Assembly (NCBI GenBank): GCA_034769895.1
Contig: CM068372.1
Span: forward strand, 370,903,258 to 370,967,257
Origin: Magicicada septendecula
Taxonomy: Eukaryota; Arthropoda; Insecta; Hemiptera; Cicadidae
Direction of reading: 5' to 3'
Length of the DNA stretch: 64,000 nucleotides
Shown: one piece after another, positions 46,322 through 58,300 of the stretch
Numbering within the stretch: the stretch's first letter is position 1
Layout of the letters: each line of letters opens with the position of its first letter
Notes under the pieces: generated by a model
What the model saw: only the letters and a program-made list of their open reading frames with translations
Told to the model about the DNA's origin: nothing
Database searches by the model: none
Program-made: the position numbers and the translations under genes

Positions 46322-47029
46322 ATACTACATATGTCTAAAAGACCTTAGATGACGCTAATTCGCAGCTGAAGTTCTTTGGACGAGAAAATGAAAACCCCAT
46401 GACTTCATTAAAGTTTGCCAACGGGATCTGGAAGTGATTGGGGACAATTTAAGTGAGGCCGACAAAATTAATTTCGTAGTACGGCGACTAAAGGGTACTG
46501 CGGCCGAGTGGTTCTCTGTCATCCAGGATAAGATCAGCACATATGAAGATCTGGTAAAGCATTTCAGGGCTAGATACTGGAATGAGGAGGTCCAGAGAAA
46601 GATCCGCGTGCAACTGGAGTTTGGAAAATATTCCAGTACCAAAGGTACCAAAGAATCACACGTAATTCAATTAATATCATGGGCTAAATACCTAGAACCT
46701 ATCATAAAGGAACCGTATATGGTTAATAAACTGGCACACCATTTCGGACGCGGCATACAAGCTGCCGTCATTACACGAGGGGTAAAATCCTTAGAAGAGC
46801 TACTCCTATTGCTCACAAAATGGGAGGGTATTGACAATCAGAGTAATGGTAGTAACAGTAATGAAACACCTCGAAAACAGTTTCAATATCAACCTCAAAC
46901 AAAGCAACCACAATCACAGCAGCAACATAAAACGACAAATAAAAATACAACTCAGAAATTTAATACCAACAGGGTAGCAGTAGTGACGGAAAATGATTCA
47001 GATGAAGAGCAGTCAAAAAACTTGTAAGG

Positions 47030-47332
47030 TTGCACGGCATGGGTCCGTGTAACAAAGTAAATATTACACATAAGAATACAAATAAATTTTCAAAAATCAG
47101 ATCCAACAGTAAAAAGCAGTTCAATCAATCGAGTGTGAATATAATCGAGAATAAATTTGTTGTGTCTGGCCTATATCCTGCAGAAATTAGGAATAGTTTA
47201 GTTTGCAATGATGATAGCAATGAATGTGAGGAAAATATTAGTGTTGAAATTGACACTAACCTTATCGTCAATGCAAAAATCAACGTTGTGTTGGTGAGGT
47301 TTTGTTCGACAGCGGCGCAGAAATCTCGCTGA
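47030..47332 (+). pseudogene. Intermediate frame between gag and pol, Gypsy A copy 2
   Basis: A 100-codon frame equivalent to 38387-38686, overlapping the protease frame by 31 bp (47302-47332) in the -1 relation. Its conservation without stops in both copies supports it being translated in the active ancestor, probably as the pol N-terminal extension. Confidence 0.55.
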
Positions 47333-48117
47333 TGGACGAATGGTTCTTATTGTCGCACAAAAACCACTTTAAAAACATCCCGATTCTGCCGGTAAATCAC
47401 AAAATTATAAAATCAGCGACGGGTGAGTCGCAGATGGTTGACAAACAAGCACTAATAACAATATGCATACAGGGAGTAGAAATAGAAATCACTGTACTTA
47501 TAATTAAAAAACTTGTATATGATATTATTTTGGGAGTCGAAACGTTAAATAAACTGCACGCTACCATTGATTTTCCAAACAAAACGTTGAAATGTACAGT
47601 TAATAATAATCAACACAATATCAGATTGGGACGCAGGAGGGGTAAGGAGGGGTCCGTATGTAAGCCGTATACATTAGCCCGACCGGCTGTTCAACAAGCC
47701 GATAAGATAACACATAACTCACTGACCCACAGTAGTCAGGTAACGGGCAGCGAGCAAAACAAACTACAACGTGTGCTAGATAAATTCAGGTCGGTATTTT
47801 CAAATAAACCGACCACAACAAATGTATACGAGCACAAAATTCAGATCACTGATGAGAATAAATTTGTGCGGAAAACTTACCCCATCCCTCTACACTATCA
47901 ACAGCAAGTTGATGAAGAAGTCAGGGAAATGCTTGAGAGTGGCGTGATAGAACACACAGATAGCAACTTTCTGAACCCTATGGTAGTTGTCAAGAAAAAG
48001 AATAATGTCTTTAGGTTATGTATTGACATGAGGAACCTTAACACCATTACAAAAAAATGCTACGACTGTTCTCCGAGTGCGGAGAACCTGTTCGTTAAAT
48101 GCCAGGGGGTTAAATAT
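47302..48117 (+). pseudogene. pol of Gypsy A copy 2: protease and start of RT
   Basis: An open frame with LFDSGAEISLMDEW, YDIILGVETLNKLHATIDF, the linker, and RT up to RLCIDMRNLNTITKKCYDC and LFVKCQGVKY, where the LARD-like element is inserted. The RT continues at 62500-62660 (MSRLDLKSGFWQIPLAKESR to MVRCLELAS) and is then lost at the inversion junction before the VDD active site. No catalytic RT could be made. Confidence 0.88.
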
Positions 48118-51089
48118 TGTTACAATACAAAAAGCCACAACAATACCTGGGATAAAACGATGAATCAACTATATAAAATGTTTAAACTAATGAAAATACA
48201 ATGCCTATGACGCGACAAACGACTATGACCCAACCCAATTGATTGACTCAATAAAATGAAATAAAATAAAATCAAATGAGAAGGTAAATGAAAAGGAAAC
48301 AAACAAAGTATAAATGAAGTAAAATGAGAAGAAATGAAAAGACCCAAACGAGTAATATAGAACAGAAAAGGAGAAATGTTACACTCAAATAAAGTAATGA
48401 AAAAGAAAACAATAAATAATAAATGTAAATGATAATTATTAGTATCGACTAATTAATCAATGTAAATGATAATTATTAAAATCCAATAAAGTAATGACAA
48501 ATCCAATAAAGTACACTAACCAAATAAATAGAGAGTAAATGTTATTAATAACTCTATAATGTTATGAAACTTGTTAACAGTTTAACTAACCATTATGAAG
48601 TGAGAGATAGATAGACAGTGAACATGATTAAGTGAGAAAGAGAATTTAATATTAGGGGATACCCACTAGCAACACTTAAATACAATAAAAAAGTGTCAAG
48701 TGCCAGTGTAAAACCCCAAAATAAATAGAAACCCTATTGATAGGTATAGACACCTAGAAACCAGCGATAAACACTAAAGGTTAATGGTGAAAAGTGCTAG
48801 TAAATAAGATTATTGTTATTATTAGGATTAAGAGTAATTGTAGATGAGGAATACAATAGTATTCAGGGAAGGAATCCCATGGAGAGTCAAAGTGTTAGTG
48901 TTACCATGGTTAGATATTAAAGTTTAGAAAAGAAAAAATGCGGTAAAGAATATAAATGCAAAATCAATAAACATCCTATGTTCAAAGGGATAGTTAATTA
49001 GATAAAGTAAATAGTGTGATGATGTTTGTCACCAAAAATAAATAAGAATAAACAAAATGTAAACAAGAGTAGCATAATAACTGTTAAAGATTTGTTCAAT
49101 TAAGCTTATGAAAAGGAATATGGCTGAAGGAAGTATACAGACCATAAGCCTATATGTTGTGTTATATTTTATAGAGAATAGTAAATAATAGACAAATAAT
49201 AAACAATGGCAATATAGATAAGAAAAAAGATAAATTCATACAAACCTAATAATACTGGACAAGCCAGTTAGAAGGTAATAGACAAACCATGATTTTGGTA
49301 AACAATGAAAACATACAATTATTATAAAACAGACCCAAATCAATTCAAAAAGTAAACAAATCATTTGTAACACAAAACAAAACATGTATAAAAGTAAAAT
49401 GATATATAATTTGTGTAAAATAAGAAAATATAGCCAATACCTAGGCCTATGAAATGCCTGACTGTATAAAACAAAAAACTACCAATTGTAAGAAATTAAC
49501 TATGATATTAGCAAATCCAAGACAAGTAACTAGTCAATGATAATTAGTGAATCACATTAAGAGAGATAAATGTTAAATTAAGGACATAAAATAAGAAAAA
49601 AATGTAATTAGATAATATCAACACAATTGTCAAAACATTAATACATAAGCAAACCCAGCTTTGAGAGATGTCAAAATGATCTTTGAAAGAAAATATAAAC
49701 AGTTGTGATAACATCTCATACATAGATAAGAAGACAGAAGAATAATAGCAATCAGAAGATATTTAGTCATTTTGAATAAAAATTCAAATATTATAACAAT
49801 GGGCTTAAGATGAGTATAGCCAATGAGAGGCAATCTGTTGCCATAACAACCAGACGTTATTTATGAATATTCCGTTAGAAACTGTTAGTCCATTATTGAA
49901 GCTCGAGACGAAGAGACGCCAAGCCGTAAATGACTCAAATTTTAATTTAAAACAAGAAAAAGTACTCCAAATTTAATAAAATGAACAAGTAAGAAGATGA
50001 TGAAGAACTAGGCCATCCAACTGATGCCAAAGACCAATTTATTAAATTCAAAATTAATAAATTTCGACCAACTCATACGAAAAAGACGCCAGGCGTAATT
50101 ACATTCCCAAATGATGGAAGATTGATGACTAACGATGACCCAACCTATTTCAACTGAATGACATTACACCTTAATTCAACTGATTTGATAAGTATTGCTG
50201 AATTACCCGAAGTTATGGAATAAATTCTTTCCAATTTTTTGTCACAACACTTTTAACTCTCACTATAAACTGATGATCTAATTTCTTTCAAAGATTAATT
50301 AAAAATAAAACACTAAACTTATATGAAACTAGAAAATAACCTGTATAGAAATTACGAACTTTTGAAATACACTTTTAAACACTTCAGGAACGAATTGTAA
50401 TTACACCTTATAGTATATAAGTACCAGTAATATAAGGTAGTGTACTTTATTGTAATCAAAATTGATATTTTTTCGTAAACCAAAAGAATTAAGATTCATT
50501 GAACGAAATTAATAATAAACATCCAGTAGACGCCATGTCTAAATAAAGCGTTCAGAATCAATTTCGCCAAGCCTTGAGATATAATTGTCTTTTACTGTCG
50601 GAGCAAATTTGTTTAATAACAAAATATAATTTTGTATAATACTGAATAACTACTAATCACAATTTAATAAACTAGTACAGAGTTGTAACCACTGTTCTTT
50701 ATTTCATAGGAAAGTGCATTATATGATTTGTGTATTTTAGCGACTAGCAAAAGTGACGGTAAGCGCTCGACATCGGAAACTCGGCGAACTACCAGCGAGA
50801 TTAAGAAATTCGCATGTGGCGGGAGTAATTTGAACTCACCATACCATAATAGCCACGAACGCTCAATCGTCCTATTCTTTTTAATTGTTTTCAGATTAAA
50901 CAATTTGGCGCCACCCGGGAAATACAACCACATATTAAAGAACAGGTAAGGTTCCCACTCGGGTGTACTGGTAATTCGAGAGATCGCTACGGACATCGTC
51001 AGCGTAACCATAAAGTAACGACCACAACGTGTGAGGCGAACACACGATACACACATTTTCAGAGACGACAAGAATTTTTTTTCGTTATA
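48118..51089 (+). repeat. 5' LTR of the LARD-like element
   Basis: 2972 bp, AT-rich and non-coding. Near its 3' end (50895-51062) it has an exon-like segment bounded by splice-site-like sequences and containing TTGGCGCCACCCGGGA. It is nearly identical to the 3' LTR. Confidence 0.88.
50895..51062 (+). promoter_or_regulatory. Splice-like exon and mini-intron inside the LARD LTR
   Basis: A pyrimidine-rich acceptor (TTTTTAATTGTTTTCAG) ends at 50894. A 51-bp exon-like segment ends AACAG, followed by the donor GTAAGGTT at 50946, and a second acceptor ACACATTTTCAG ends at 51062. The same donor and final acceptor occur in unit A (32622 and 32761). The retained segment includes a PBS-like TTGGCGCCACCCGGGA. 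Splicing is inferred only. Confidence 0.4.
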
Positions 51090-51220
51090 AATTGACGCAC
51101 AAACGTGTGGCTTGAAACCAAATACATAACTCTTCGTTGCAAATTGACGTCCGCAACGTGTGGCTTTAAGGAACGCAAGGATCTCTTCGTTACAAATTGG
51201 CGACCAACTAGTGTGGCTAG
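51081..51220 (+). repeat. Three tandem LTR-end plus PBS-like modules in the LARD leader
   Basis: TTCGTTATAAATTGACGCAC, TTCGTTGCAAATTGACGTCC and TTCGTTACAAATTGGCGACC start at 51081, 51133 and 51186. Each continues into a (C)AACGTGTGGC or CTAGTGTGGC arm. Each module repeats the last bases of the LTR (TTCGTTACA) together with the PBS-like sequence, at 52-53-bp spacing. Confidence 0.8.
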
Positions 51221-51251
51221 AATAGAAGACTAGCGGCGGTTACAAAAAATT

Positions 51252-52622
51252 ATGAAACATTCCATGACCACCAGGGAAAAATCTAAGAAGGGAACTGAGG
51301 GTACCGACGAAGAAGAAATGGAAATGTTTGAAGAAATGAGCGAGGAAATTATCGAAAAGGATGCCCAAGGGGACCAACCAGAAAACCCAACCCAATCAAA
51401 TCCGTAAGTAGAAGTAATAGCTGGCGATCAATCCAAGAAACCAACCCAATCAATGGACACAAATTTCCAGGAAATGATGAGGAGTATGGTGGAACAATTA
51501 AACAAAAACCAGGAGAAAACTGATGAAAATTTTAAGAAACAGGAGGAAAAGTTGGACAGAAATAAGGAAGAAACTAACGAACAAAGAAAAGAAGACAGGG
51601 AATTCTTAAGACAAAATAGTGAAGTATTAAAGAAACAACTCAAGGAGGACATAGAACTTCTGAATAATAAGATGGAAAGCAACCATGAAGCCTTGAAGAG
51701 AAACCAAGAAATCTTAGAAGAGAAGAGCGAGAAGTTAAAGAAACAGATCAAGAAAGATCTGAAAACACTGAATAATAAAATCGAGAACAATGGTGAAACA
51801 CTCCAACGACAATTGAAGGAAGATAGTGAGAAGAATAGAGAAGAATTAAGATACATACTAATAGGGTATTGTGAAGAAGTCAAGCAGGCAAAAACGGGGA
51901 TGAATAAGAAACGGGAAGAATCAAATTACAAAGCAGATCAACTTAATGAAACCATAGATAGTGGTTTCACACAATTGAGTGAAACACTAGACAGCACTTC
52001 TGAAGGTATCAATGAAAAAATAAGAAATAAAGAAGACAAAAGTGTATTGTTACCTGAGGATAAAGATAACAAAAACAAAGAGAAAATTAAGCACATAAAA
52101 ACCAACCGTAGAAGAGTAAAGAAGAACCAAATAATTAAGAAAATTAAGAAAACAAAAGATATTGGAAAAATATGTAAAAAGAAACTAATAAAAGCACGAG
52201 AAGAATGGGAGATGATGAAGAATGGACTAATTGATGTGTTTAATCTACCAATGACCGACCAAAGCAAATTAATGAAATATAAAGATTGTAGGAGGACTTT
52301 AAAAGAAATTATAGAAGGGATTCACAGCAAACCAGTGAATAAAAACTTCAACAACTCTATATTTAAATGGGAAATACCAGAAATAGAAATGCAAAATGAA
52401 CCAATATCAGTGAGAACATCAATGATGGAGGTACGATTAACTTCGTTGAGTAATAAACAACATAATCAAGTGATTGAGGTAGACATTGATACTAAGGAAC
52501 ATATGATATTAGAAGAATTGTGGTACAAGGTAGAAGAGACCTATTTCACAAGGATGGAAATAGTTCTACACACCAAGGTTATCCGAACCACAAGTGCAGA
52601 GGAAATGATGGACCATGGGTAA
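51252..52622 (+). pseudogene. gag-like coiled-coil protein of the LARD-like element (one in-frame stop)
   Basis: From the ATG at 51252, 50 codons (MKHSMTTREKSKKGTEGTDE, then an acidic stretch) run to a TAA at 51402-51404. The same frame continues open for another 406 codons to 52622. The frame has a long charged coiled coil (about residues 75-240, with QLKEDIELLNNKM and LKKQIKKDLKTLNNKIENNG heptads) and a strongly basic stretch (KTNRRRVKKNQIIKKIKKTK). Its globular C-terminal part includes WEIPEIEMQNEPISVRTSMM and LEELWYKVEETYFTRMEIVL. There is no zinc knuckle, protease or RT. Position after the PBS argues for a Gag-like structural protein. The stop overlaps GTAAGTAG, so either a nonsense change (CAA to TAA) or a splice donor is possible. 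I do not recognise the family. Confidence 0.65.
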
Positions 52623-53687
52623 ACTAATTACCAAACACCGAGAAAGGGGACTGATTTTCGAATTACCGACCATGCAAACCAATGGAAAAGAAAAGAGAAA
52701 GTGAATTACAAAATTCAAAAAAAGATGTAAGATCACCTTACGATATTATTTAGATAACATATGAGGTAAAACAAAAAAATAAGGGAATAAATTACAAAAA
52801 TTCCTAAAAAGTAAGAACAACGACTTACAATAATATTTAGAAAATATATGAGAAAACAAAATAAACAAATAAAGTGAAAACAAGAATTAATAATATAAGA
52901 GAATTAGAAAGGAGACCAATTCAAATAAAAATAAACAAAAATAGAACCAAGCAAGACCTGATACTAAAACAAATAATAAATAAAATTATAAAGAATATAG
53001 AATATTCAGAAGAAAAAAATGAACTGGTACAAGAAAGAAAAAGAAATAATGTATAAAGCAAATATACAGCACGTGGCCAAAACAAAATAATGGTAATCAA
53101 CAAAGAAGAAAAGAAAAGATGTCTAAAATAATTAAAATGATCACAAGAAGAAAAGAAAAACAAACTAATTAAAAGTTATAAATAATGAAATTAACAACTA
53201 AATAAATAAAGAACAATCAACTGTGTGAGTAGATAACAGCATATAGCAAAGGTACAGCGGAAGGAAGAATGAGTAAAAGGCGAAAATGTTCTAAAAAACC
53301 ATGAAGTGGACAATCCCCAAAATATTATTATTAATGAAAGTCACAAGATGACAAAAAGGTATTTAAGATTGACTGAGAATAGGTCCAGCAATCATTTAAC
53401 TGAGCAGAGATGATGTTCCTCTGATCTCAGAAAAAAGGTAGTAATGGAAGAAACCAGCTACTAAAAGTTAGGGAAAAAATTATATAACAGGGAGAACGCA
53501 CTAATGGAAATAAGAAAAAACAAATCTAAAAAATAACTAAATAAAAAGGAGTGGAACAAGTAAGAAGAGAAACAAGAAAGAAGAAATAAACAAGAAGAAA
53601 AAGGAAAAAATTATATATAACTGATAATTTCATAAAAAACTATGCTAGTGTTTTACCAAAATGATCAATTTTGAAGGAGAGGCATTA
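52623..53687 (+). other. A-rich non-coding internal region and polypurine tract of the LARD-like element
   Basis: About 1.06 kb, strongly A-rich, with no supported coding region. TTGAAGGAGAGG at 53671-53682, five bases before the 3' LTR, is the likely polypurine tract. Confidence 0.65.
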
Positions 53688-54498
53688 TGTTACAATACAA
53701 AAAGCCACACCAATACCAGGGAAAAAACGATGAATCAACTATATAAAATGTTTAAACTAATGAAAATAAAATAACTATGACGCGACAAACGACTATGACC
53801 CAACCCAAGTGACTGACTCAATAAAATGAAATCAAATGAGAAGATAAATGAAAAGGAAACAAACAAAGTATAAATGAAATAAAATGAGAAGAAATGAAAA
53901 GACCCAAACGAGTAATATAGAACAGAAAAGGAGAAATGTTACACTCAAATAAAGTAATGAAAAAGAAACCAATAAATAATAAATGTAAATGATAATTATT
54001 AGTATCGACTAATTAATCAATGTAAATGATAATTATTAAAATCCAATAAAGTAATGACAAACTAAAGTACACTAACCAAATAAATAGAGAGTAAATGTTA
54101 TTAATAACTCTATAATGTTATGAAACTTGTTAACAGTTTAACTAACCATTATGAAGTGAGAGATAGATAGACAGTGAACATGATTAAGTGAGAAAGAGAA
54201 TTTAATGTTAGTGGATACCCACTAGTAACACTTAAATACAATAAAAAAGTGCAAAGTGCCAGTGTAAAACCCCAAAATAAATAGAAACCCTATTGATAGG
54301 TATAGACACCTAAAAACCAGCGATAAACACTAAAGGTTAATGGTGAAAAGTGCTAGTAAATAAGAATATTGTTATTATTAGGATTAAGAGTAATTGTAGA
54401 TGAGGAATACAATAGTATTCAGGGAAGGAATCCCATGGAGAGTCAAAGTGTTAGTGTTACCATGGTTAGATAGTAAAGTTTAGAAAAGAAAAAATGTA

Positions 54499-54952
54499 AA
54501 AACATTGAACAGAGATACATTGAACACACAAAAGCACTCCACACCACTACAGAATCTACATTCGCAAACCACCTCATTGAAGCAAACCACACATGTAAAA
54601 ACATCGACAATAACATGAACATACTACACGTACACACAAAAGGCCGAAAACTAGACACTCTAGAACAATTAGAAATATACAAACACACAAAAACAAATAA
54701 AAACGACATCCTAAACGAACAGACACAATTCAAATCGCACGCATTATTCGAACACATCTCACCACACACACACAGCTTCAATCTTTCGAAACACTTTCTC
54801 GTCGCCAACAACAAGACGAGCAGCGCTACTAACGACAGCCTCTGATGAAGCCTTCTATAGGTGAAAGCCGGTTTAGGCTGTAAGGTAAAACTTTACGTTT
54901 TTACTTACAAAAAACTTTGTGTTCCGAGTCGTCAATATTATAGTGATATTTA
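54499..54952 (+). mobile_element. Penelope-like element, 5'-truncated 3' fragment
   Basis: 454 bp, flanked by the 11-bp direct repeat GAAAAAATGTA (54488-54498 and 54953-54963). The empty site is visible in the 5' LTR near 48932. It carries the end of a GIY-YIG endonuclease frame and the conserved tail CTCTGATGAAGCC, TATAGG, AAGCCGGTTTAGGCTGTAAG, CGAGTCGTCAATATTATAGT that also ends the copy at 5321-5445. Confidence 0.85.
54504..54845 (+). pseudogene. GIY-YIG endonuclease C-terminal fragment of the Penelope-like element
   Basis: The open frame reads QRYIEHTKALHTTTESTFAN, HLIEANHTC, then NNMNILHVHTKGRKLDTLEQ with LEIYKHTKTNKNDILNEQ. The S-T-F-A-x-H-L pattern and the K-G-x-K-L-x-x-L-E-x-L-E-I-Y-K motif are typical of the end of the Penelope GIY-YIG domain. 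The catalytic GIY and YIG strands and all of the RT are missing. Confidence 0.82.
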
Positions 54953-55200
54953 GAAAAAATGTAGTAAAGAATATAAATGCAAAATCAATAAACATCCTAT
55001 GTTCAAAAGGATAGTTAATTAGATAAAGTAAGTAGTGTGATGATGTTTGTCACCAAAAAATAAATAAGAATAAACAAAATGTAAACAAGAGTAGCATAAT
55101 AACTGTTAAAGATTTGTTCAATTAAGCTTATGAAAAGGAATGTGGCTGAATGAAGTATACAGACCATAAGCCTATATGTTGTGTTATATGTTATAGAGAA

Positions 55201-55246
55201 CTAGCTAAACCCGGCCACGCTTCCCTGTGGCTCAGTCTGATATGAA
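55201..55246 (-). terminator. Helitron 3' terminus
   Basis: On the minus strand a short inverted repeat CCAC-AGGGAAGC-GTGG lies just upstream of the CCGGGTTTAGCTAG end, the hairpin-plus-CTRR arrangement of the Helitron transposition terminator. Confidence 0.75.
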
Positions 55247-55399
55247 ATGAATGGGAATGTAAATAAAAGTATTCTAGCGAACATAGATTCACCGAGAAAA
55301 CACATAATTCGATTCAATACCCTGCCTTGCGTTGCTGTGGCTATGCTGTGGAATGAAAGGAAAGGAAGAAAAAAGATGTTTTTCACACAAAATCATTTT

Positions 55400-58300
55400 T
55401 TATTGTAAAGCTAGTGGATTGACTACATTTTTTGTTTGTCCGTTTTCTGCATAAACATAAAGATCAGACGGTTTACCAACTCTGGAGCATGCGACGTATA
55501 ATTGCCCATGAGAGAAGCAATCGTTTTCTAAATTCAAACCGCACACTTGCAAAGATTGCCCTTGCGCTTTATTGATAGGCCTAGTCATAGCGAACGCAAG
55601 GTGTATTGGAAATTGAAGTCGTTTGAACTCGAACGCCATGTCGGTCGGAATGAGCGGTATTCGTGGAAGTAGTACGTCTTCACCTTTATGAGATCCAATC
55701 AGAATTGTTGCTTCAATTAGATTGTTCATCAATTTTTTAAGTACTAATCGTGTGCCATTGCATAACTTTGGCTGATTGATGTTTCGGAGTAATATAATTG
55801 GCACTCCAATTTTCAAATTCAGAATGTGTGACGGTAATCCGGGAACATCGAGAGAATTAAGAAATTCCGTTGGAAAATTCACTACTTCACTTTGGTTCAT
55901 CACGGACTCAATGGATTTGTATGTCACTGTTTCACCTGCGATTCTGTTTAGAATGATGTTGTTCATATCGTGTACGTCGACATTTTTAGCCGCTAGAATG
56001 GCTCTTCCGCTCAACCATGCGTGATTTCGATAATTTGTTTCGATGCTTTGGAAAACCTTGTCTACTAATTCTTCTTTTGAATTCACGATGTTGCAGAAAT
56101 TAGATGGGAAGGTGATTTTTCCTGTTTCTGGATTTGTAGATACAGTGCCGTTACCGACCTCGAGTAATTGTCTTGAAAATATGTCAGCTGTTGCATCGGT
56201 TTGAAGCTGAACTCTCATATTTGTTGTTTAATGCATTTTTTTGACTGTGCTCCAAAAAGTTGAATATTTCAAGCAGGCATGCAATTCATCAGCTGGTGTT
56301 GAGCGAGGTATAACTGGAAGCGTTTGCCTGAAGTCACCGGATAGTAACACCAATGCTCCACCAAATGGAACCTGATTATTTCCCAAGTCTTTCAATGTAT
56401 GGTCTAATGCTTCCAATGACTTCTTGTGAGCATCCCATACAATGATTTTGCACGCCTGAAGAACCTTTCTCATTCCAGTTGATGTTTTTGAAATGTTACA
56501 TGTTGGGTTTTCTGTGAAGTGCATGTTTAGTGACAGTTTAAGAGCTGAATGCGCTGTTCTCCCTCCTTCCATCAACGTGGCAGCAATGCCTGAAGAAGCA
56601 AGAGCTAACGCAATATGGCCGTTTGAACGGATTTTAGCCAGGATCAAGGAAATTAAGACGTTTTTCCAGTTCCACCTGGAGCGTCCAAAAAGTACAATCC
56701 ACCGGATTGGTTGGCCACAGCTTGTATGATGGTATCAAATGCTATCTTTTGTTCTGGAAGGAGTTTCGGTGTATTTTCTTGGACGAACAGCTGTAAGTCA
56801 TTTCTGTTGTATGATTGCTCTCTGAGCAGTTCTCTGTCGAATGTTGCATTGATGGACCGATTTGGTGCTGTCATTCCCAATTGTGCCAACAACTTGCCGC
56901 ACATTGCAAGACAAAGATCCTCAATGAAGATTAGCGCTTCATTGTATATTTCTTCTGTGAAATCCAAGCCATGATTTTGTGTTTCTTGACGCATTCTGTG
57001 CAGAATATCTTCGGCCATGTAGTCTTTGTATTTCTCCCACAATTGTACTGGTTGTGACGGGGAACATGTAGATAAAATAATTGCGAACAGCGTACGTATT
57101 TGAAATGGATTAAAAGTGGCGGATGAATCTTCAATTGACTTGTCCCAATGATAGTCGTTTTCCAGCAAATGAAGTGCCTCGCACGCACTCCGATACGTAT
57201 TATGTACTATTCCATCTACTGTTCGTAAATGTATAAATGATGTTGGACCACGAACGGTAATCAGAATCAACCGTAAATAAAGCATTCAGCGTTGTTCGGA
57301 TGTACAGCGTATATTCTTCCTAAAGCATTTGATGAAAATATTCCAGGTTGTCCAACTACTGCTTTGCCTCTCTTCCTTCTTTCAAAATTCTTTCGTGTTG
57401 CGTTCCAAGTGTAATAAGTCGGAATGTCTGCATACATCAAAGTTCTTGCAAAATCATCTGCTTGACATAATAGAAAAAACGCTGTTAATGTTGTGTTCGG
57501 TGGATTTGTTGCTCTGTCCTGTATGTTTTGTTCCGTGAAATACACTCTTTGTCCGTTTTCAAGATGGACAGCAAGATGAACGACAGTTGGATCCCTCTCG
57601 TGGATTGGAAATCCTAAAATACGCCACACAGCTTCATTGCTGCTGATATATCTGCCGATTTGATATTGAGAGATTTCATCTAAATTACTTCTTGTTGAAA
57701 CTCCAAACACGGCCATATCGCTGTCTTTGTTGACGTATTTTATGGATTTCACAGAATTGCAATACTCAACGTTGATATGTGCTTTGAAAGTTTTCGATAA
57801 AAGTGGTGAATGTGGAACACCCAACGATTATCGACTTCAATGTCATTTCCTCTCACTTTCAAAGTAATTGCTTTTCCATTGTCTTCTGTACTTCTTCGTC
57901 GATATAGTGGGTAACCATCATTGCCAGTAATTGTGTCTTTTAACAACTCTCGAGGATACCGTTTAGAGCATTTTCCATCGATCATACACGGTGAATTTGT
58001 ATTGATTGCTCCACATGGTCCGTGTATCATGTTCTTGGTCACAACTTCAAACAACTCATTATCAATTGTGGGATCTGGTATTTCGGCAGATATTACTTTA
58101 TCGATTTCATTTGGCATTATCTTCACACTAAGCCATATTAGAATGTGCGCATGTGGCAATCCTCTTTTTATACTCCACTCCACAGAGTATATCCAACATT
58201 GTGTTTCTCCGAAAACGTGTAGTGAAGTGATGAAATCAATTAATGTCTTTAGCTTTTGTTTGAAAACGCGTGCTGTTATGTCGTGGCGATCAGTAGGAGT

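Larger units (their letters stand above)
44023..47027 (+). pseudogene. gag of Gypsy A copy 2, split by an insertion
   Basis: The first 159 codons (44014-44490) match copy 1 with a CAG in place of the TAG stop. The start codon is GTG. The LTR-plus-leader unit then interrupts at ...LLNYTT. The second half resumes at 46329, with a one-base deletion near 46403 relative to copy 1. From 46434 to 47027 it is open: capsid-like FVVRRLKGTAAEWFSVIQDK, RARYWNEEVQRKIRVQLEFG, EELLLLLTKWEGI and a Q/N/T-rich tail. It preserves residues deleted in copy 1. Confidence 0.85.

Noticed and set aside
46093-46338. Repetitive 81-codon protein with NIWR repeats
   Set aside because: It is a translation of the tandem PBS-like modules. 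The DNA repeat explains it, and unit lengths that are not multiples of three argue against selection on a protein.
50664-51071. A 135-codon minus-strand frame in the LARD LTR, repeated at 62070-62462
   Set aside because: Both copies come from LTR identity. There is no recognisable domain, and it runs opposite to the exon-like leader.
54443-54814. Cysteine-rich minus-strand frame over the Penelope-like fragment
   Set aside because: Shadow of the GIY-YIG frame on the plus strand.
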